Assembly: GCA_036501485.1 (NCBI GenBank)
Contig: DASYAG010000126.1
Span: 1 to 64,000 of the forward strand
Length of the DNA: 64,000 nucleotides
Direction: 5' to 3'
Origin: PALSA-607 sp036501485
GTDB taxonomy: Bacteria; Actinomycetota; Actinomycetes; Acidothermales; Acidothermaceae
The first letter of the stretch is position 1; each line of letters begins with the position of its first letter. Both the position numbers and the translations under genes were made by a program. Below are positions 23,897-32,856 of the stretch, piece after piece. Below the pieces are notes generated by a model, which was given only the letters and a program-made list of their open reading frames with translations, was not told the origin of the DNA and did not search any database.

Positions 23897-24733
23897 ATGA
23901 CGGAGCACCTCAACATCGGCGAAAACACCATCGCCTACGACGTGAGCGGGCAGGGCCTACTCGTGGTCCTCGCGCACGGCATGGGCGACAGCCGGCACTC
24001 ATACCGCTTCATCGCCCCCGCGCTGGTGGCTGCTGGCTACCGGGTCGCTAACGTCGACATCCGCGGTTGCGGCGACTCGAGCCTTGGCTGGGACGGCTAC
24101 AGCCGCACCGACATCGCCGGCGATTTGGTGGCCGTCGTTCGCCACCTCGGCGGCCCGGCCGTGATCATCGGCCAGTCGATCAGCGGCGGCGCCGCGACCA
24201 TTGCCGCGGCCACCGCACCCGACGTGATCACCGGTGTCATCGAACTCGCACCATTCACCCGCGCACAGTCGATCCCCCTCGGCGCGATGCTGCGGGTCAA
24301 GCGCTACCGAAGCGGCAGCATGCTGTTGATGCGGACGATCCTGATGGGCAGCATGCCCGCCTGGAAGAATTACCTTGAGCTCGCGTACCCGACCAAGCCC
24401 GCCGACTGGGACGCCGAATTGGCGCGCATCGAAGCGAAATTGAGCGAGCCCGGAAGGATGAAGGCACTGCAGGCGATGTGCAAGTCGAAGCCGAACGACG
24501 CCGGCGCGCAACTGGCGAACGTGCGCTGCCCCGTGCTGGTGATCGAGGGCGACGCCGACCCTGACTGGGCCGACCCACGCGCAGAGGGCGAGCGGATCAT
24601 CGCCGACTTGCCCGCTGGTCTGGGTGAGCTCGTTGTGCTGAATGGTGTCGGTCACTACCCACACGCCCAATCGCCCGACCAGGTCGTCGCGTTGACGCTG
24701 CCCTTCCTGACGAAGGTTCTGCCAGGTGCCTAG
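23897..24733 (+). CDS. Alpha/beta hydrolase
   Basis: 278 residues. Oxyanion AHGMGDS near 26, nucleophile GQSISGG near 91, Asp in IEGDADPDW near 219 and His in GVGHYPHAQ near 252 form the expected alpha/beta-hydrolase set. CGGAGGAAGTC precedes the ATG. Start of a two-gene operon; the TetR regulator begins within the last eight bases. The enzyme may degrade the compound the regulator senses, a common arrangement, but the compound is unknown. Confidence 0.9.
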   Translation: MTEHLNIGENTIAYDVSGQGLLVVLAHGMGDSRHSYRFIAPALVAAGYRVANVDIRGCGDSSLGWDGYSRTDIAGDLVAVVRHLGGPAVIIGQSISGGAATIAAATAPDVITGVIELAPFTRAQSIPLGAMLRVKRYRSGSMLLMRTILMGSMPAWKNYLELAYPTKPADWDAELARIEAKLSEPGRMKALQAMCKSKPNDAGAQLANVRCPVLVIEGDADPDWADPRAEGERIIADLPAGLGELVVLNGVGHYPHAQSPDQVVALTLPFLTKVLPGA

Positions 24734-25304
24734 AGCCGGGCTTGGCTCGGCCTCGGTCACCGAGGCGGCTGCGACGCTTGCAGACGAGATCGGCTTCGAT
24801 CAACTCAGCATGGGCCTGCTCGCCGAACGCCTCGGGGTCAAGACGCCGTCGCTGTACAAACACGTCGACAACCTCGCTGACCTCACCCACCGCATTGCCG
24901 TGCTCGCCATGGTCGAACTCGGCGACGCGGTGCGCGATGCGACGCAGGGCCGGGCCGGCAGCGACGCCCTTGCCGCCGCCGCACAAGCTATGCGGGCCTA
25001 CGTCAAGGAACACCCTGGTCGGTACGCAGCAGGCAACAGCGCCGAGCCGACAGGGCCTGACGACCCGCTGATCCCGGCAGCCACCCGGCTGCTGGGCTCA
25101 CTCTCAGCCGTGCTGCGTGGCTACCAACTGCAGCCAAGCGAGGAGGTCCACGCCCTGCGGATGCTGCGCAGCATGCTGCACGGATTCGCGACCATCGAAG
25201 TGAGCGGCGGCTTCCAGTTCGACACCGACGTCGACGAGAGCTTCACCTGGATGGTCAACCTGATCGACCACGGACTGCAGTCCCTCTCGCAGACCGATCG
25301 CTAG
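24726..25304 (+). CDS. TetR/AcrR-family regulator with WHG-type C-terminal domain
   Basis: 192 residues from GTG 24726, overlapping the hydrolase stop by eight bases. HTH in residues about 12-58 (GFDQLSMGLLAERLGVKTPSLYKHV). The C-terminal half has the LHGFATIEVSGGFQ segment typical of the TetR_C WHG/TetR_C_33 group. Translational coupling with the hydrolase and the strong dyad upstream of the operon point to autoregulation. Confidence 0.9.
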   Translation: MPRAGLGSASVTEAAATLADEIGFDQLSMGLLAERLGVKTPSLYKHVDNLADLTHRIAVLAMVELGDAVRDATQGRAGSDALAAAAQAMRAYVKEHPGRYAAGNSAEPTGPDDPLIPAATRLLGSLSAVLRGYQLQPSEEVHALRMLRSMLHGFATIEVSGGFQFDTDVDESFTWMVNLIDHGLQSLSQTDR

Positions 25305-25322
25305 CCCGGCCTGCGAATTTTG

Positions 25323-25396
25323 TGGAGCTGAGGGGATTCGAACCCCTGACCCCCTCGATGCGAACGAGGTGCGCTACCAGGCTGCGCCACAGCCCC
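25323..25396 (-). tRNA. tRNA-Ala (anticodon CGC)
   Basis: A 74-base cloverleaf on the minus strand: acceptor GGGGCTG pairs with CAGCTCC including the G3-U70 identity pair of tRNA-Ala; D arm GCGC...GCGC; anticodon arm CCTCG-TTCGCAT-CGAGG with anticodon CGC (25360-25362); T arm AGGGG-TTCGAAT-CCCCT; discriminator A. CCA is not encoded. Decodes GCG. Confidence 0.95.
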
Positions 25397-25445
25397 AAAC
25401 GGGACTCGTCAGGCTATCACCCGGCATTCGGGCGCCAGCCACGCT

Positions 25446-26414
25446 CTAATGGTTGACGGCCCGCCGCTTCGCGAGGATCACGTCGAGTTCGTCGACATCG
25501 GGAACGTCGTCGTCAAGCAACAGATGCCGGACGTCGACCTGCGAATCGATCCACTTTCCGGGCTGCGTGAGGTCGATCATCGGCCCCGACTCAACGTCCG
25601 CGCGAGGCGCCGCAGTAGCCGGACGCGAGACCACAGGCTTCGAAACGTAAGTCGGCAGCGGGACGGCGATGGGTTCCCATCGCGAGCCGTCTGCTGTTCC
25701 AGAGGCGCTGCCCGTCCCCGAGGCACTGACCGCTTCAGCCGTGGCGACCGGCGTGATGTCGGCGTCGTCGTGCCGGACGCGAGCGGCGTAGTAACGCTCG
25801 CCGCCCGCCGTCCGCGCTGTTGAGTATGGCGCAGCTGCTCTGGCTGCACGAGCGAGACTGCGGCGGCGCATCTCCGAGGTCCTAATAGCTTCGGTACGCA
25901 GGTGGATCACGTAGCCGGCGAGCGCCAGCCCTGCGCCGAGTTCGAACCACCACGACGTGTGTAGGAACTCGGCCGAGAGCGCGAGTCCGATGACGAGCAC
26001 CGCGAAGCCGACCGCGATTCGACGCCGGCGGGCGATCAACTGAGCCCGGCCGCTGGTCGCATACGACTGCCGACCCTGATACGACTGTCGGCGCGACGGC
26101 AGACGCAGCGGCACCCGAAGTCGCCGGCGGGCGATTGATGTGTCGGTCTGGTTGTCCACGGTGACTCCCCAATTGTCGCGTGGCATCACGAGGTATTGAC
26201 CCTCATCGGTGCGATCGGAGCGGTCCGCGCGACCAAACCGGCCGAAGCGGCTGAAGCGTCCATGCGTTGGGCCGCGCCGCGAGAGCACTCGCATCGCTGT
26301 CGAGAAGGTGTCCATCGAGCGGCTCGCACTGTCGGCGTCGTGCCGGTTGAGCCACATCGGGACTAGCACCAGGATCCAAATCCCCACGATGCCAAGGACG
26401 ATCAGGCTGCTCAC
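25446..26414 (-). CDS. sepX: Divisome protein SepX/GlpR-like
   Basis: 322 residues. N-terminal membrane helix (LIVLGIVGIWILVLVPMWL, about 4-22) followed by the family phrase NRHDADSASRSMDTFSTAMRVLS, a basic linker, two more hydrophobic segments (about 134-176) and a disordered C-terminus with short Pro-rich stretches. This is the layout of SepX/GlpR, the actinobacterial septum protein that stabilises FtsZ rings. Its place next to rimJ, Moco genes, galU and a tRNA-Ala matches the conserved neighbourhood (Rv0996 in M. tuberculosis). Weak sequence conservation outside the first 45 residues is normal for this family. Confidence 0.85.
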   Translation of the reverse strand: MSSLIVLGIVGIWILVLVPMWLNRHDADSASRSMDTFSTAMRVLSRRGPTHGRFSRFGRFGRADRSDRTDEGQYLVMPRDNWGVTVDNQTDTSIARRRLRVPLRLPSRRQSYQGRQSYATSGRAQLIARRRRIAVGFAVLVIGLALSAEFLHTSWWFELGAGLALAGYVIHLRTEAIRTSEMRRRSLARAARAAAPYSTARTAGGERYYAARVRHDDADITPVATAEAVSASGTGSASGTADGSRWEPIAVPLPTYVSKPVVSRPATAAPRADVESGPMIDLTQPGKWIDSQVDVRHLLLDDDVPDVDELDVILAKRRAVNH

Positions 26415-26477
26415 ACTTCGTCACGCTAGACACGAGTGACGGATGTGACGAGTACATCGGTGGTGTGTCGGGCGAAT

Positions 26478-27107
26478 TCAGGTCGAGTCTGCGCTGCTCA
26501 ATCTGGCAGCGCCGCCTGCTGCGAGCCAGCGCGGAAGCAATCCGCCGGGCACATCTTCGACCGTCATCGCGTACGACAAGTGGTCACACCACGCACCCGC
26601 AATGTGGATGTATCGCTCGCGGGTGCCCTCGAGCCGGAAGCCCAACTTCTCGACGACCCGGCGGCTTGCCGCGTTCTCTGGCCGGATGTTCGCCTCGACG
26701 CGATGCAGCCCGGCGTCCCCAAAGCAGTGATCGATGACCATCGCGAGCGCCGTCGGCATGATGCCGCGGCCGGCGAATCGGCGCGCGATCCAGTAGCCGA
26801 GGTAGGCGGAGTTCGCCGAACCGCGGGCGATCGCACCGACCGTCACTTGCCCTGCGAACTGCTCGCCGACGAGCATCGCGAACGGGTAGCAGAGGCCGAG
26901 GCGGGCGTCGCGTCGCAGTGCTCTCACCGCGTCGCCGTACCCGCGTCCACCATCAGATTGCGTCACCCCGGGCGTCGTTGCTTCCCACGGTTCGAGCCAC
27001 TCGCGATTCATCAGCCGCGTCATCCGCCACTCGCCGGCATCGCGCAGTCGCAGCGGCCGCAGTCTCACCGGGCCGTGCTCAAGGATGACTGGCCAGCCCA
27101 CACTCAC
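26478..27107 (-). CDS. rimJ: RimJ-like GNAT N-acetyltransferase
   Basis: 209 residues. GNAT fold with N-terminal VRLRPLRLRDAGEW, strand-4 YLGYWIARRFAGRGIM containing the acetyl-CoA pyrophosphate loop (R-x-x-G-x-G-like, about 103-119), and C-terminal AANIRPENAASRRVVEKLGF-type segment. Orthologous position to Rv0995 (RimJ) between sepX and the Moco genes. Predicted to acetylate the N-terminus of ribosomal protein S5 or another protein; the substrate is by analogy only. It begins 6 bases after the mog stop. Confidence 0.88.
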   Translation of the reverse strand: MSVGWPVILEHGPVRLRPLRLRDAGEWRMTRLMNREWLEPWEATTPGVTQSDGGRGYGDAVRALRRDARLGLCYPFAMLVGEQFAGQVTVGAIARGSANSAYLGYWIARRFAGRGIMPTALAMVIDHCFGDAGLHRVEANIRPENAASRRVVEKLGFRLEGTRERYIHIAGAWCDHLSYAMTVEDVPGGLLPRWLAAGGAARLSSADST

Positions 27108-27113
27108 GAGCGC

Positions 27114-27635
27114 CTATCCCTGATGATCGGGGTCATGGTTTGCGGGACCGCGATCGTGATCGCTCCCCGCGAGTTGCTCAACTGCATGCTGGAGGATTGG
27201 CGCCAAAACCGCCATCCCGTCGCGCACTGCGGCCGTCGAACCGGGCAGGTTCACGATCAGCGTGCGTCCGGCGACACCGGCAACGCCACGACCAAGAACA
27301 GCAGTTGGGACGTCGATGCGTGCGGTCGCGCGAATCGCTTCCGCGATGCCAGGCACTTCGTAGTCGAGAACCTGCGCGGTCATCTGTGGAGTGTGGTCGC
27401 GCGGGCCGAGACCGGTGCCGCCACTGGTGATGATGACGTCGTAAGCGGCCTCGATTCCCGACCGCAAAGCAACCTCGACGGGAGGGCCGTCGGGCACCAC
27501 GATCGGACCGTCCGCCTCGAACCCGATCGCTTGCAGGGCCTCGATGATGAGCGGGCCACCCTTGTCGGCGTACATCCCGCCGGACGCGCGGTCAGACGCG
27601 GTGATGACCAGCGCCCTCGGGGTGGGCGGCGCCAT
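27114..27635 (-). CDS. mog: Molybdopterin adenylyltransferase (MogA/MoaB family)
   Basis: 173 residues, single MPT-binding domain. The family signatures SDRASGGMYADKGG (about 14-27), TSGGTGLGPRD (about 69-79) and LVNLPGS (about 138) are present. It adenylates molybdopterin before MoeA inserts molybdate. Lies 267 bases from moaC, with repeat array B in between, so it may be transcribed partly apart from moaC-moeA. The gap 27636-27902 holds the array and no other gene. Confidence 0.92.
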   Translation of the reverse strand: MAPPTPRALVITASDRASGGMYADKGGPLIIEALQAIGFEADGPIVVPDGPPVEVALRSGIEAAYDVIITSGGTGLGPRDHTPQMTAQVLDYEVPGIAEAIRATARIDVPTAVLGRGVAGVAGRTLIVNLPGSTAAVRDGMAVLAPILQHAVEQLAGSDHDRGPANHDPDHQG

Positions 27636-27787
27636 CGCTCAACGCTCGCGGACGATCAGCATGACGAGAAACTAGTGCATCGCGGCCCGCGTGCACCCAC
27701 GGGGCCACTGCCGCCTGGACCTCCGGCACGCCTCATAGCTGTGCTTTGCACCCGAAAGAGAAATGCGCCGCGGGCGTGCTTCTCCCA

Positions 27788-27881
27788 GCGCTTTGCTCTG
27801 TTGCTGTGGGGGAACAGCTCAGCTCTGTTGCTGTGGGGGAGCAGCTCAGCTCTGTTGCTGTGGGGGAACAGAGCAAAGCGC
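27788..27881 (+). repeat. Array B: three 27-bp repeats with 15-bp terminal inverted repeats
   Basis: Three head-to-tail 27-base units (27796-27822, 27823-27849, 27850-27876) bounded by GCGCTTTGCTCTGTT (27788-27802) and its exact complement (27867-27881). Same linker CAGCTCAGCTCTG as array A. It lies in the moaC-mog gap, on the strand opposite to those genes. Confidence 0.9.
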
Positions 27882-27902
27882 GCGAAAGAGTAAGGCGGTC
27901 GG

Positions 27903-28376
27903 TCAGGTTGGGCGCGTCCAGGGGCCGCTCGAGCCGCCGGTCTTCTCTTCGACCCTGATGTCGGTGATCACGGCTGCGGGATCGACTGCCTTGACCATGT
28001 CGATCAGCGCGAGGCCGGCGACGGCCACGGCGGTCAGCGCTTCCATCTCGACGCCGGTGCGATCGGCCGTGCGCGCGGTCGCCACGATGTGCACCGAGTC
28101 ATCCTCAACGGAGAGATCGACGGTCACGCCGTGCAAAGCGATCGGGTGCGCAAGCGGCACGAGGTCGGGCGTGCGCTTCGCGCCTTGAATGCCGGCCAAC
28201 CGTGCGACCGCGAGCGCATCACCTTTGGGGACCCCGCTCCCGCGCAGCAACTCCACAACTGACGCGGAGACGAGAACGCGACCAGACGCTGTCGCCGTCC
28301 GCGCTGTGATGTCTTTGCCTGAGACGTCGACCATGTGCGCGGCGCCGGTTGAGTCGAGGTGCGTGAGGCGCTTCAC
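27903..28376 (-). CDS. moaC: Cyclic pyranopterin monophosphate synthase MoaC
   Basis: 157 residues, full length. Signatures: N-terminal LTHLDSTGAAHMVDVSGKD, PLAHPIALHGV (about 74-84) and GVEMEALTAVAVAGL (about 109-123) with catalytic Lys/Glu/Asp. Converts the MoaA product to cPMP in molybdenum cofactor synthesis. Its ATG overlaps the moeA stop by 4 bases. moaA, moaD and moaE are not in the window. Confidence 0.95.
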   Translation of the reverse strand: MKRLTHLDSTGAAHMVDVSGKDITARTATASGRVLVSASVVELLRGSGVPKGDALAVARLAGIQGAKRTPDLVPLAHPIALHGVTVDLSVEDDSVHIVATARTADRTGVEMEALTAVAVAGLALIDMVKAVDPAAVITDIRVEEKTGGSSGPWTRPT

Positions 28377-29596
28377 ATCTGGCGCCGCTCGAGCATCATC
28401 ACCGACACGGTCGCGCCGGTCGGGATCTCGGAGACGTGGTCGGGCGCGACGATGAACGCGTTGGCCAGCGCGAGGTCGGCGACGAGGTGCGAGCCCATGC
28501 CCCCAACAGGCGTCACTACGTACGCGCCGTCGTTGACGTCGAGGCGGGCGCGCACGTACGAGCGCTTTCCCGCGGTCTTCGTGATCGGCGCCGCCAACCG
28601 TGCGCGAACGAGCGGGCGATAGAGCGGCAGGACGCCGAGCATGCGACGAATTGCCGGCCGTACAAAGACTTCGAACGACACATAGGCGCTCACCGGATTG
28701 CCAGGCAGTGTGAATATCGGCGTCGAATCGGGGCCGACGGTGCCGAAGCCCTGCGGCATCCCCGGCTGCATTGCGACCTTCAAGAACTCGACGGTGCCGA
28801 GACGCGACAGCACCGCTTTCACGGTGTCGTACGCGCCGGCGCTCACGCCGCCGGTTGTCACGACGAGGTCGGCGCGCACCAGCTGATCCTCGATGAGCGA
28901 CATGAGTTTGGTCGGGTCGTCGGGCACGATGCCGACCCGGTAGGCAATAGCGCCAGCTTCACGGGCGGCAGCAGAAAGTGCATAGCTGTTCGATTCGGTG
29001 AGCTGGGCTGGCCCTGGCTCGACGCCGACGTCAACAAGTTCATTGCCTGTCGAGAAAATGACGACCCGAGGCCGCGGGCGGATCAAGACGCGGGCGCGTC
29101 CAATCGCGGCGAGCAGGCCGATCTGCGGCGCTCCGAGTGACGTGCCTTTCGTGAGCACGGTCTCGCCCGCGGTAACGTCTTCCCCCTCGCGCCGAATGCT
29201 TAGCCCGGCTGGCGGGGCGTAGTTGATGCGAACGCGCGCCACCCCGCCGTCCGTCCACTCGACGGGGATGACGCAGTCGGCGCCGGCCGGAATCGGTGCG
29301 CCGGTCATGATGCGTACCGCGAGTCCGGTGTTCACCGAATAGACGCCGCCGCTACCGGCCGCGATGTCACCGATCACTGGCAAGTCGACCGGCGTCTCTG
29401 GCGTTGCCGAGGCGACATCGACGGAGCGCACTGCGTACCCGTCCATCGACGAGTTGTCGAAGCCGGGCAGCGGCCGCCACGCCACGATGTCTTCGGCGAG
29501 CGCGCAGCCGTGCGCATCGAGCAGGTTCACCTCGAGGGGTGGCAGCGGAGCAAGCGTCCCGAGCACCGCAGTCAGGTGTTCGTCGACGGTCCTCAT
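28373..29596 (-). CDS. moeA: Molybdopterin molybdotransferase MoeA
   Basis: 407 residues, the standard MoeA length. N-terminal domain with PLPGFDNSSMDGYAV (about 42-56), MPT-binding domain with FSTGNELVD near 186 and TTGGVSAGAYD near 250, and the C-terminal beta-barrel domain. Inserts molybdate into adenylated molybdopterin. Overlaps both neighbours (galU and moaC) by 4 bases, indicating one polycistronic unit galU-moeA-moaC. Confidence 0.95.
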   Translation of the reverse strand: MRTVDEHLTAVLGTLAPLPPLEVNLLDAHGCALAEDIVAWRPLPGFDNSSMDGYAVRSVDVASATPETPVDLPVIGDIAAGSGGVYSVNTGLAVRIMTGAPIPAGADCVIPVEWTDGGVARVRINYAPPAGLSIRREGEDVTAGETVLTKGTSLGAPQIGLLAAIGRARVLIRPRPRVVIFSTGNELVDVGVEPGPAQLTESNSYALSAAAREAGAIAYRVGIVPDDPTKLMSLIEDQLVRADLVVTTGGVSAGAYDTVKAVLSRLGTVEFLKVAMQPGMPQGFGTVGPDSTPIFTLPGNPVSAYVSFEVFVRPAIRRMLGVLPLYRPLVRARLAAPITKTAGKRSYVRARLDVNDGAYVVTPVGGMGSHLVADLALANAFIVAPDHVSEIPTGATVSVMMLERRQM

Positions 29597-30513
29597 GCGT
29601 TCGTGCGGTCCTCGGTGGCGGCGTCTTGCTGCTTCATGAAATTTCTCAGCCAGACAAGCAAATCCGGGCCAAGGTCGGCGCGATCGACGGCGAGCGTAAT
29701 GACCGCGCGCAGGTATTCGGCGCGGTCACCGGTGTCGTATCGACGGCCGCGAAACAGCACACCCCGCACCGGACCGCCGTGGTCAGAGCGGCCGGCGAGC
29801 ACCCGCAATGCGTCGGTGAGCTGGATCTCGCCGCCGGCTCCCGGAGGTGTCTCGCGCAGCACGTCGAAAACCTCCGGCGCGATCACGTACCGGCCGATGA
29901 TCGCGAGATTGCTCGGCGCATTGGTCTTCGGCTTCTCGACGAGATCGGTGACCAGGACGACGTCTTCTTCGTCCGTCGGCACCACCGCTGCACAGCCGTA
30001 CAAGTGGATCTGCGATGGGTCGACTTCGATCAACGCGATAACGCTGCCACCTAGCCGCTCTTGCACCTCGACCATGCGCGACAGCAATGGGTCGCGTTCG
30101 TCGATCAGGTCGTCACCGAGCAGAACCGCGAACGCCTCGTTGCCGACGTGCTGGGCGGCGACGAGAACAGCGTGGCCGAGACCGCGGGGTTCGCCCTGGC
30201 GCACGTAGTGCACCGTCGCCAGGTCCGTCGCCTCTTGTACGAGCGACAGCCGGTCGGCGTCCCCCTTGGCGCGAAGCGTCTCTTCAAGCTCGTAGTTGCG
30301 GTCGAAGTGGTCTTCGAGTGCCCGCTTGCTGCGACCCGTGATCATCAAGATGTCGTCGAGCCCGGCGGCGACGGCTTCTTCGACGACGTACTGGATCGCC
30401 GGCTTGTCGACGACCGGCAGCATCTCTTTCGGCGTCGCCTTCGTGGCAGGCAGGAATCGGGTGCCGAGACCGGCGGCCGGGATGACGGCCTTGGTGACCT
30501 TCTGATCCGCCAT
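29593..30513 (-). CDS. galU: UTP-glucose-1-phosphate uridylyltransferase GalU
   Basis: 306 residues. Nucleotidyltransferase signature AAGLGTRFLPATKATPKEML (about 13-32), PAIQYVVEEAV near 39, and LLGDDLI near 130. Makes UDP-glucose for cell envelope polysaccharides. As in M. tuberculosis (Rv0993-Rv0994) it is joined to moeA, overlapping by 4 bases. A short CCGACCC...GGGTTCGG hairpin lies between it and the upstream GGDEF gene. Confidence 0.96.
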   Translation of the reverse strand: MADQKVTKAVIPAAGLGTRFLPATKATPKEMLPVVDKPAIQYVVEEAVAAGLDDILMITGRSKRALEDHFDRNYELEETLRAKGDADRLSLVQEATDLATVHYVRQGEPRGLGHAVLVAAQHVGNEAFAVLLGDDLIDERDPLLSRMVEVQERLGGSVIALIEVDPSQIHLYGCAAVVPTDEEDVVLVTDLVEKPKTNAPSNLAIIGRYVIAPEVFDVLRETPPGAGGEIQLTDALRVLAGRSDHGGPVRGVLFRGRRYDTGDRAEYLRAVITLAVDRADLGPDLLVWLRNFMKQQDAATEDRTNA

Positions 30514-30557
30514 GACCGAACCCTAACGTTTTGGGTCGGACCTCGGGCAAACCGGGC

Positions 30558-32657
30558 TCAGTCGTCGCTGAAGCGGGGGCGATCTGCGCCCTCAGGCAGC
30601 GCAATATCGGTATCCGGGACGACGAGAACTCGGCGTTCCTGGTTCGCTGCGTCGTCCTGCGTGGCGAGGGCGAAGCGCCAACCGTCGCGGCCGGCGTCCT
30701 TGGCCGCATACAGCGCGTCGTCGGCGCTGCGCAGCAACCGCGACGGTGTCATGCCGTGCTCGGGGAACACCGCAACGCCGATCGAAGCCGTCACGTTGAG
30801 GCCCGTTCGTGGGTCAACCGCGTGGCCGTTCGCGCCGAGGTCGAGGCAGAACGGCGTCGACCTGATCACGGTGCCGAGGCGTGCGGCAAGACGTGCTGCA
30901 CCGATCGCGTCGGTCTCGGGCAGCACGATCACGAACTCCTCGCCGCCGTACCGCGAGACGGTGTCGACCTCGCGGACCTCGGCGCGCATCCTTCCCGCCA
31001 ACTCGATCAGCACCGCGTCGCCGACCTGGTGCCCGTACTTGTCGTTGATGGACTTGAAGCGGTCGAGGTCGAGCATCAGCGCCGCGAGTGGCCGGCTGAA
31101 TCGGGTCGCGCGCTCGATTTCGTGGCCGAGGCCGATCGTGAGGTAGCGGTAGTTCCACAGGCCAGTCAGCGGATCGGTCAGGCTCAGGCGCTGCGCCTCT
31201 TGATGCAGCAGCACGTTGTCGATCGCGACGCCGGCCTGCGTGCTGAACGCGAGAATCGTGTCGAGGTCGTGCGACGTGAACTCGCGCGCGCCCTCCTTGT
31301 CGTAGAGGTTCAGCACCCCAACGATTCGGCCCGACTGCTTCAGCGGGACGGCGATCACTGACGCGGCGTCCGGCTCGCTGGGGACCCGTCGCAGTCCCGG
31401 CCCGTCGCCGGCGCGACCGCACACCGGCTCACCGGTTGCGGCAACCTGACCCGCGATGCCCTTGCCGAGCGGAACAACGGTGCCTGCGTCAACGCTCTCG
31501 GCGACCTCGCCCCGACGCACCTGCACCGCGAGATTGCCGTCGCCGTCGAGGAACATGATCGCGCCGCCGGTTGCCTGCGCGCTGCCGATCGCCGTGTCGA
31601 GGACGACCGCGAGAATCCCATCGAGGTCGTGCGTGTGTGTCAATGTCGCGCCGAGCCGGTCGAGGTTTTGCCGTAACTCGTCGCGACTGCTTTCGAGCTG
31701 CCGGATGTAGGTTTGCAACTCGCGCGTCATGTGGTTGAACGCGGTCGCCAGCTGGCCAACCTCGTCCTTCGAACGCACCGGAATCGCGATGTCGAGGTCA
31801 CCGCTCGCGGCCCGCGCAGCAGCCTCGGACAGTTCGACGACCGGGCCCGAGATGAGTCGTGCAAGCAGGCGACCCATGACGAGCCCAGCAAGGATCGTCA
31901 CGAGCACGATCGCGGCGAGCACCAACGTGAGGTTCGTCGTGTTAGGCACCCGCTCGCTGACGATGACGCCGTAGGGCTGATTGGCGGACGGCGGCACGAA
32001 CGCGAGGATGCGGCCCGCGGCGTCAAAGACCTGCGGGCTGGGCGTGTTCGGCTGCGCTTTCGCGGCAGACGCTTGCTTCGCCGCCTGCGTGCTCGTCAGC
32101 GTGCTCGAGACGAGCGCACCGCCAGTCGTCAGCGTTACTGCGGTCGAACCCGACAGCGCCGTACGAAGGCTGGCCGCCGTCGTCGACCCGACGCTGTAGG
32201 CAACCGCGACCTGGCTCAGCTGCGGGCTTTCCGCGATCGCCAGACCTGCGCGGCTGGAGATCGCGACGTTCGCATTCTTCGCGTCGCCGCAGCTGTTGAG
32301 AGTCGACGTCCCCACCTGCGCGGGAGCGCCGGCAAGTTTCCCGGCGCTCGCCACGATGGCCCCGTTCGATCCGGACACCACCGCGTAGTCGGCCGCGTGG
32401 TCGCTGACCATGTGGGTGACGGCGGCCTGCGGGCCAAGGGTCGCGACCTCGAGTCCGAGCAGCTGCGCCGCCTGCTGCGCCTGGGTGCACCGCGCGGACA
32501 GCACGTCAGTGACACTGACGCCCGCGGTTCGCAGCCGGGTGCTGATCTGGCTCTTCAAGATGTGCGGGACGGCGATCAGGACCGCAACTGCGCCGACCAG
32601 GATCGGGATCAAAACGATCAGAACGAAGGCAAGGGAGAGCCGGGTGCGCAACGCCAT
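30558..32657 (-). CDS. Membrane diguanylate cyclase: extracellular sensor, HAMP, GAF, GGDEF
   Basis: 699 residues from ATG 32657 (GGAGG 10 bases upstream; a TTG at 32699 would add 14). Membrane helix about 7-30, an extracytoplasmic region about 31-240 rich in Ser/Ala with few Cys, second helix about 241-262, HAMP to about 315, GAF about 330-500 and GGDEF about 510-680. The active-site motif is RYGGEEF near 570 with metal-binding Asp in MLDLDRFKSIND; REVD five residues before GGEEF is an intact inhibitory site. Predicted to make c-di-GMP in response to an external signal and a GAF ligand. The last 30 residues are unstructured. Confidence 0.92.
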   Translation of the reverse strand: MALRTRLSLAFVLIVLIPILVGAVAVLIAVPHILKSQISTRLRTAGVSVTDVLSARCTQAQQAAQLLGLEVATLGPQAAVTHMVSDHAADYAVVSGSNGAIVASAGKLAGAPAQVGTSTLNSCGDAKNANVAISSRAGLAIAESPQLSQVAVAYSVGSTTAASLRTALSGSTAVTLTTGGALVSSTLTSTQAAKQASAAKAQPNTPSPQVFDAAGRILAFVPPSANQPYGVIVSERVPNTTNLTLVLAAIVLVTILAGLVMGRLLARLISGPVVELSEAAARAASGDLDIAIPVRSKDEVGQLATAFNHMTRELQTYIRQLESSRDELRQNLDRLGATLTHTHDLDGILAVVLDTAIGSAQATGGAIMFLDGDGNLAVQVRRGEVAESVDAGTVVPLGKGIAGQVAATGEPVCGRAGDGPGLRRVPSEPDAASVIAVPLKQSGRIVGVLNLYDKEGAREFTSHDLDTILAFSTQAGVAIDNVLLHQEAQRLSLTDPLTGLWNYRYLTIGLGHEIERATRFSRPLAALMLDLDRFKSINDKYGHQVGDAVLIELAGRMRAEVREVDTVSRYGGEEFVIVLPETDAIGAARLAARLGTVIRSTPFCLDLGANGHAVDPRTGLNVTASIGVAVFPEHGMTPSRLLRSADDALYAAKDAGRDGWRFALATQDDAANQERRVLVVPDTDIALPEGADRPRFSDD

Positions 32658-32750
32658 TCTGCCGGCACCTCCGGTGTTCGTCGCCACGCTTTGCGGCAAC
32701 CGTTGCCACCCTCTTCGGCAACCACTGTCGTTAACTTGCGGCGTAACTCC

Positions 32751-32769
32751 CCATGCGATGCTCGCATGG
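32751..32769. promoter_or_regulatory. Perfect 19-bp palindrome between divergent genes
   Basis: CCATGCGA-TGC-TCGCATGG has eight paired positions on each side of a 3-base centre. It lies in the 199-base gap between the divergent cyclase and 5-FTHF cyclo-ligase genes. It may be an operator for either; nothing identifies the protein that binds. Confidence 0.55.
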
Positions 32770-32856
32770 ACACCCTTCCCTGCGAAGCCTCCAGCCGGGG
32801 GATAAGTCGTTACTCTGCCGCCACATAAAGGTCAAACAGGACACGAAGGGGGATGG

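Noticed and set aside
27788..27881. CRISPR array
   Set aside because: Units of 27 bases are directly adjacent without spacers, and there are no cas genes.
26436..27893. Plus-strand frame of 485 codons across rimJ and mog
   Set aside because: Antisense to two recognisable enzymes; no domain, and it crosses the repeat array.
30514..30557. Terminator between the GGDEF gene and galU
   Set aside because: The CCGACCC/GGGTTCGG hairpin is short, has no U-run and abuts the galU start, so termination is doubtful.
31713..32828. Plus-strand frame of 371 codons opposite the GGDEF protein
   Set aside because: Shadow of the HAMP/sensor region on the coding strand; Arg-rich without motifs.
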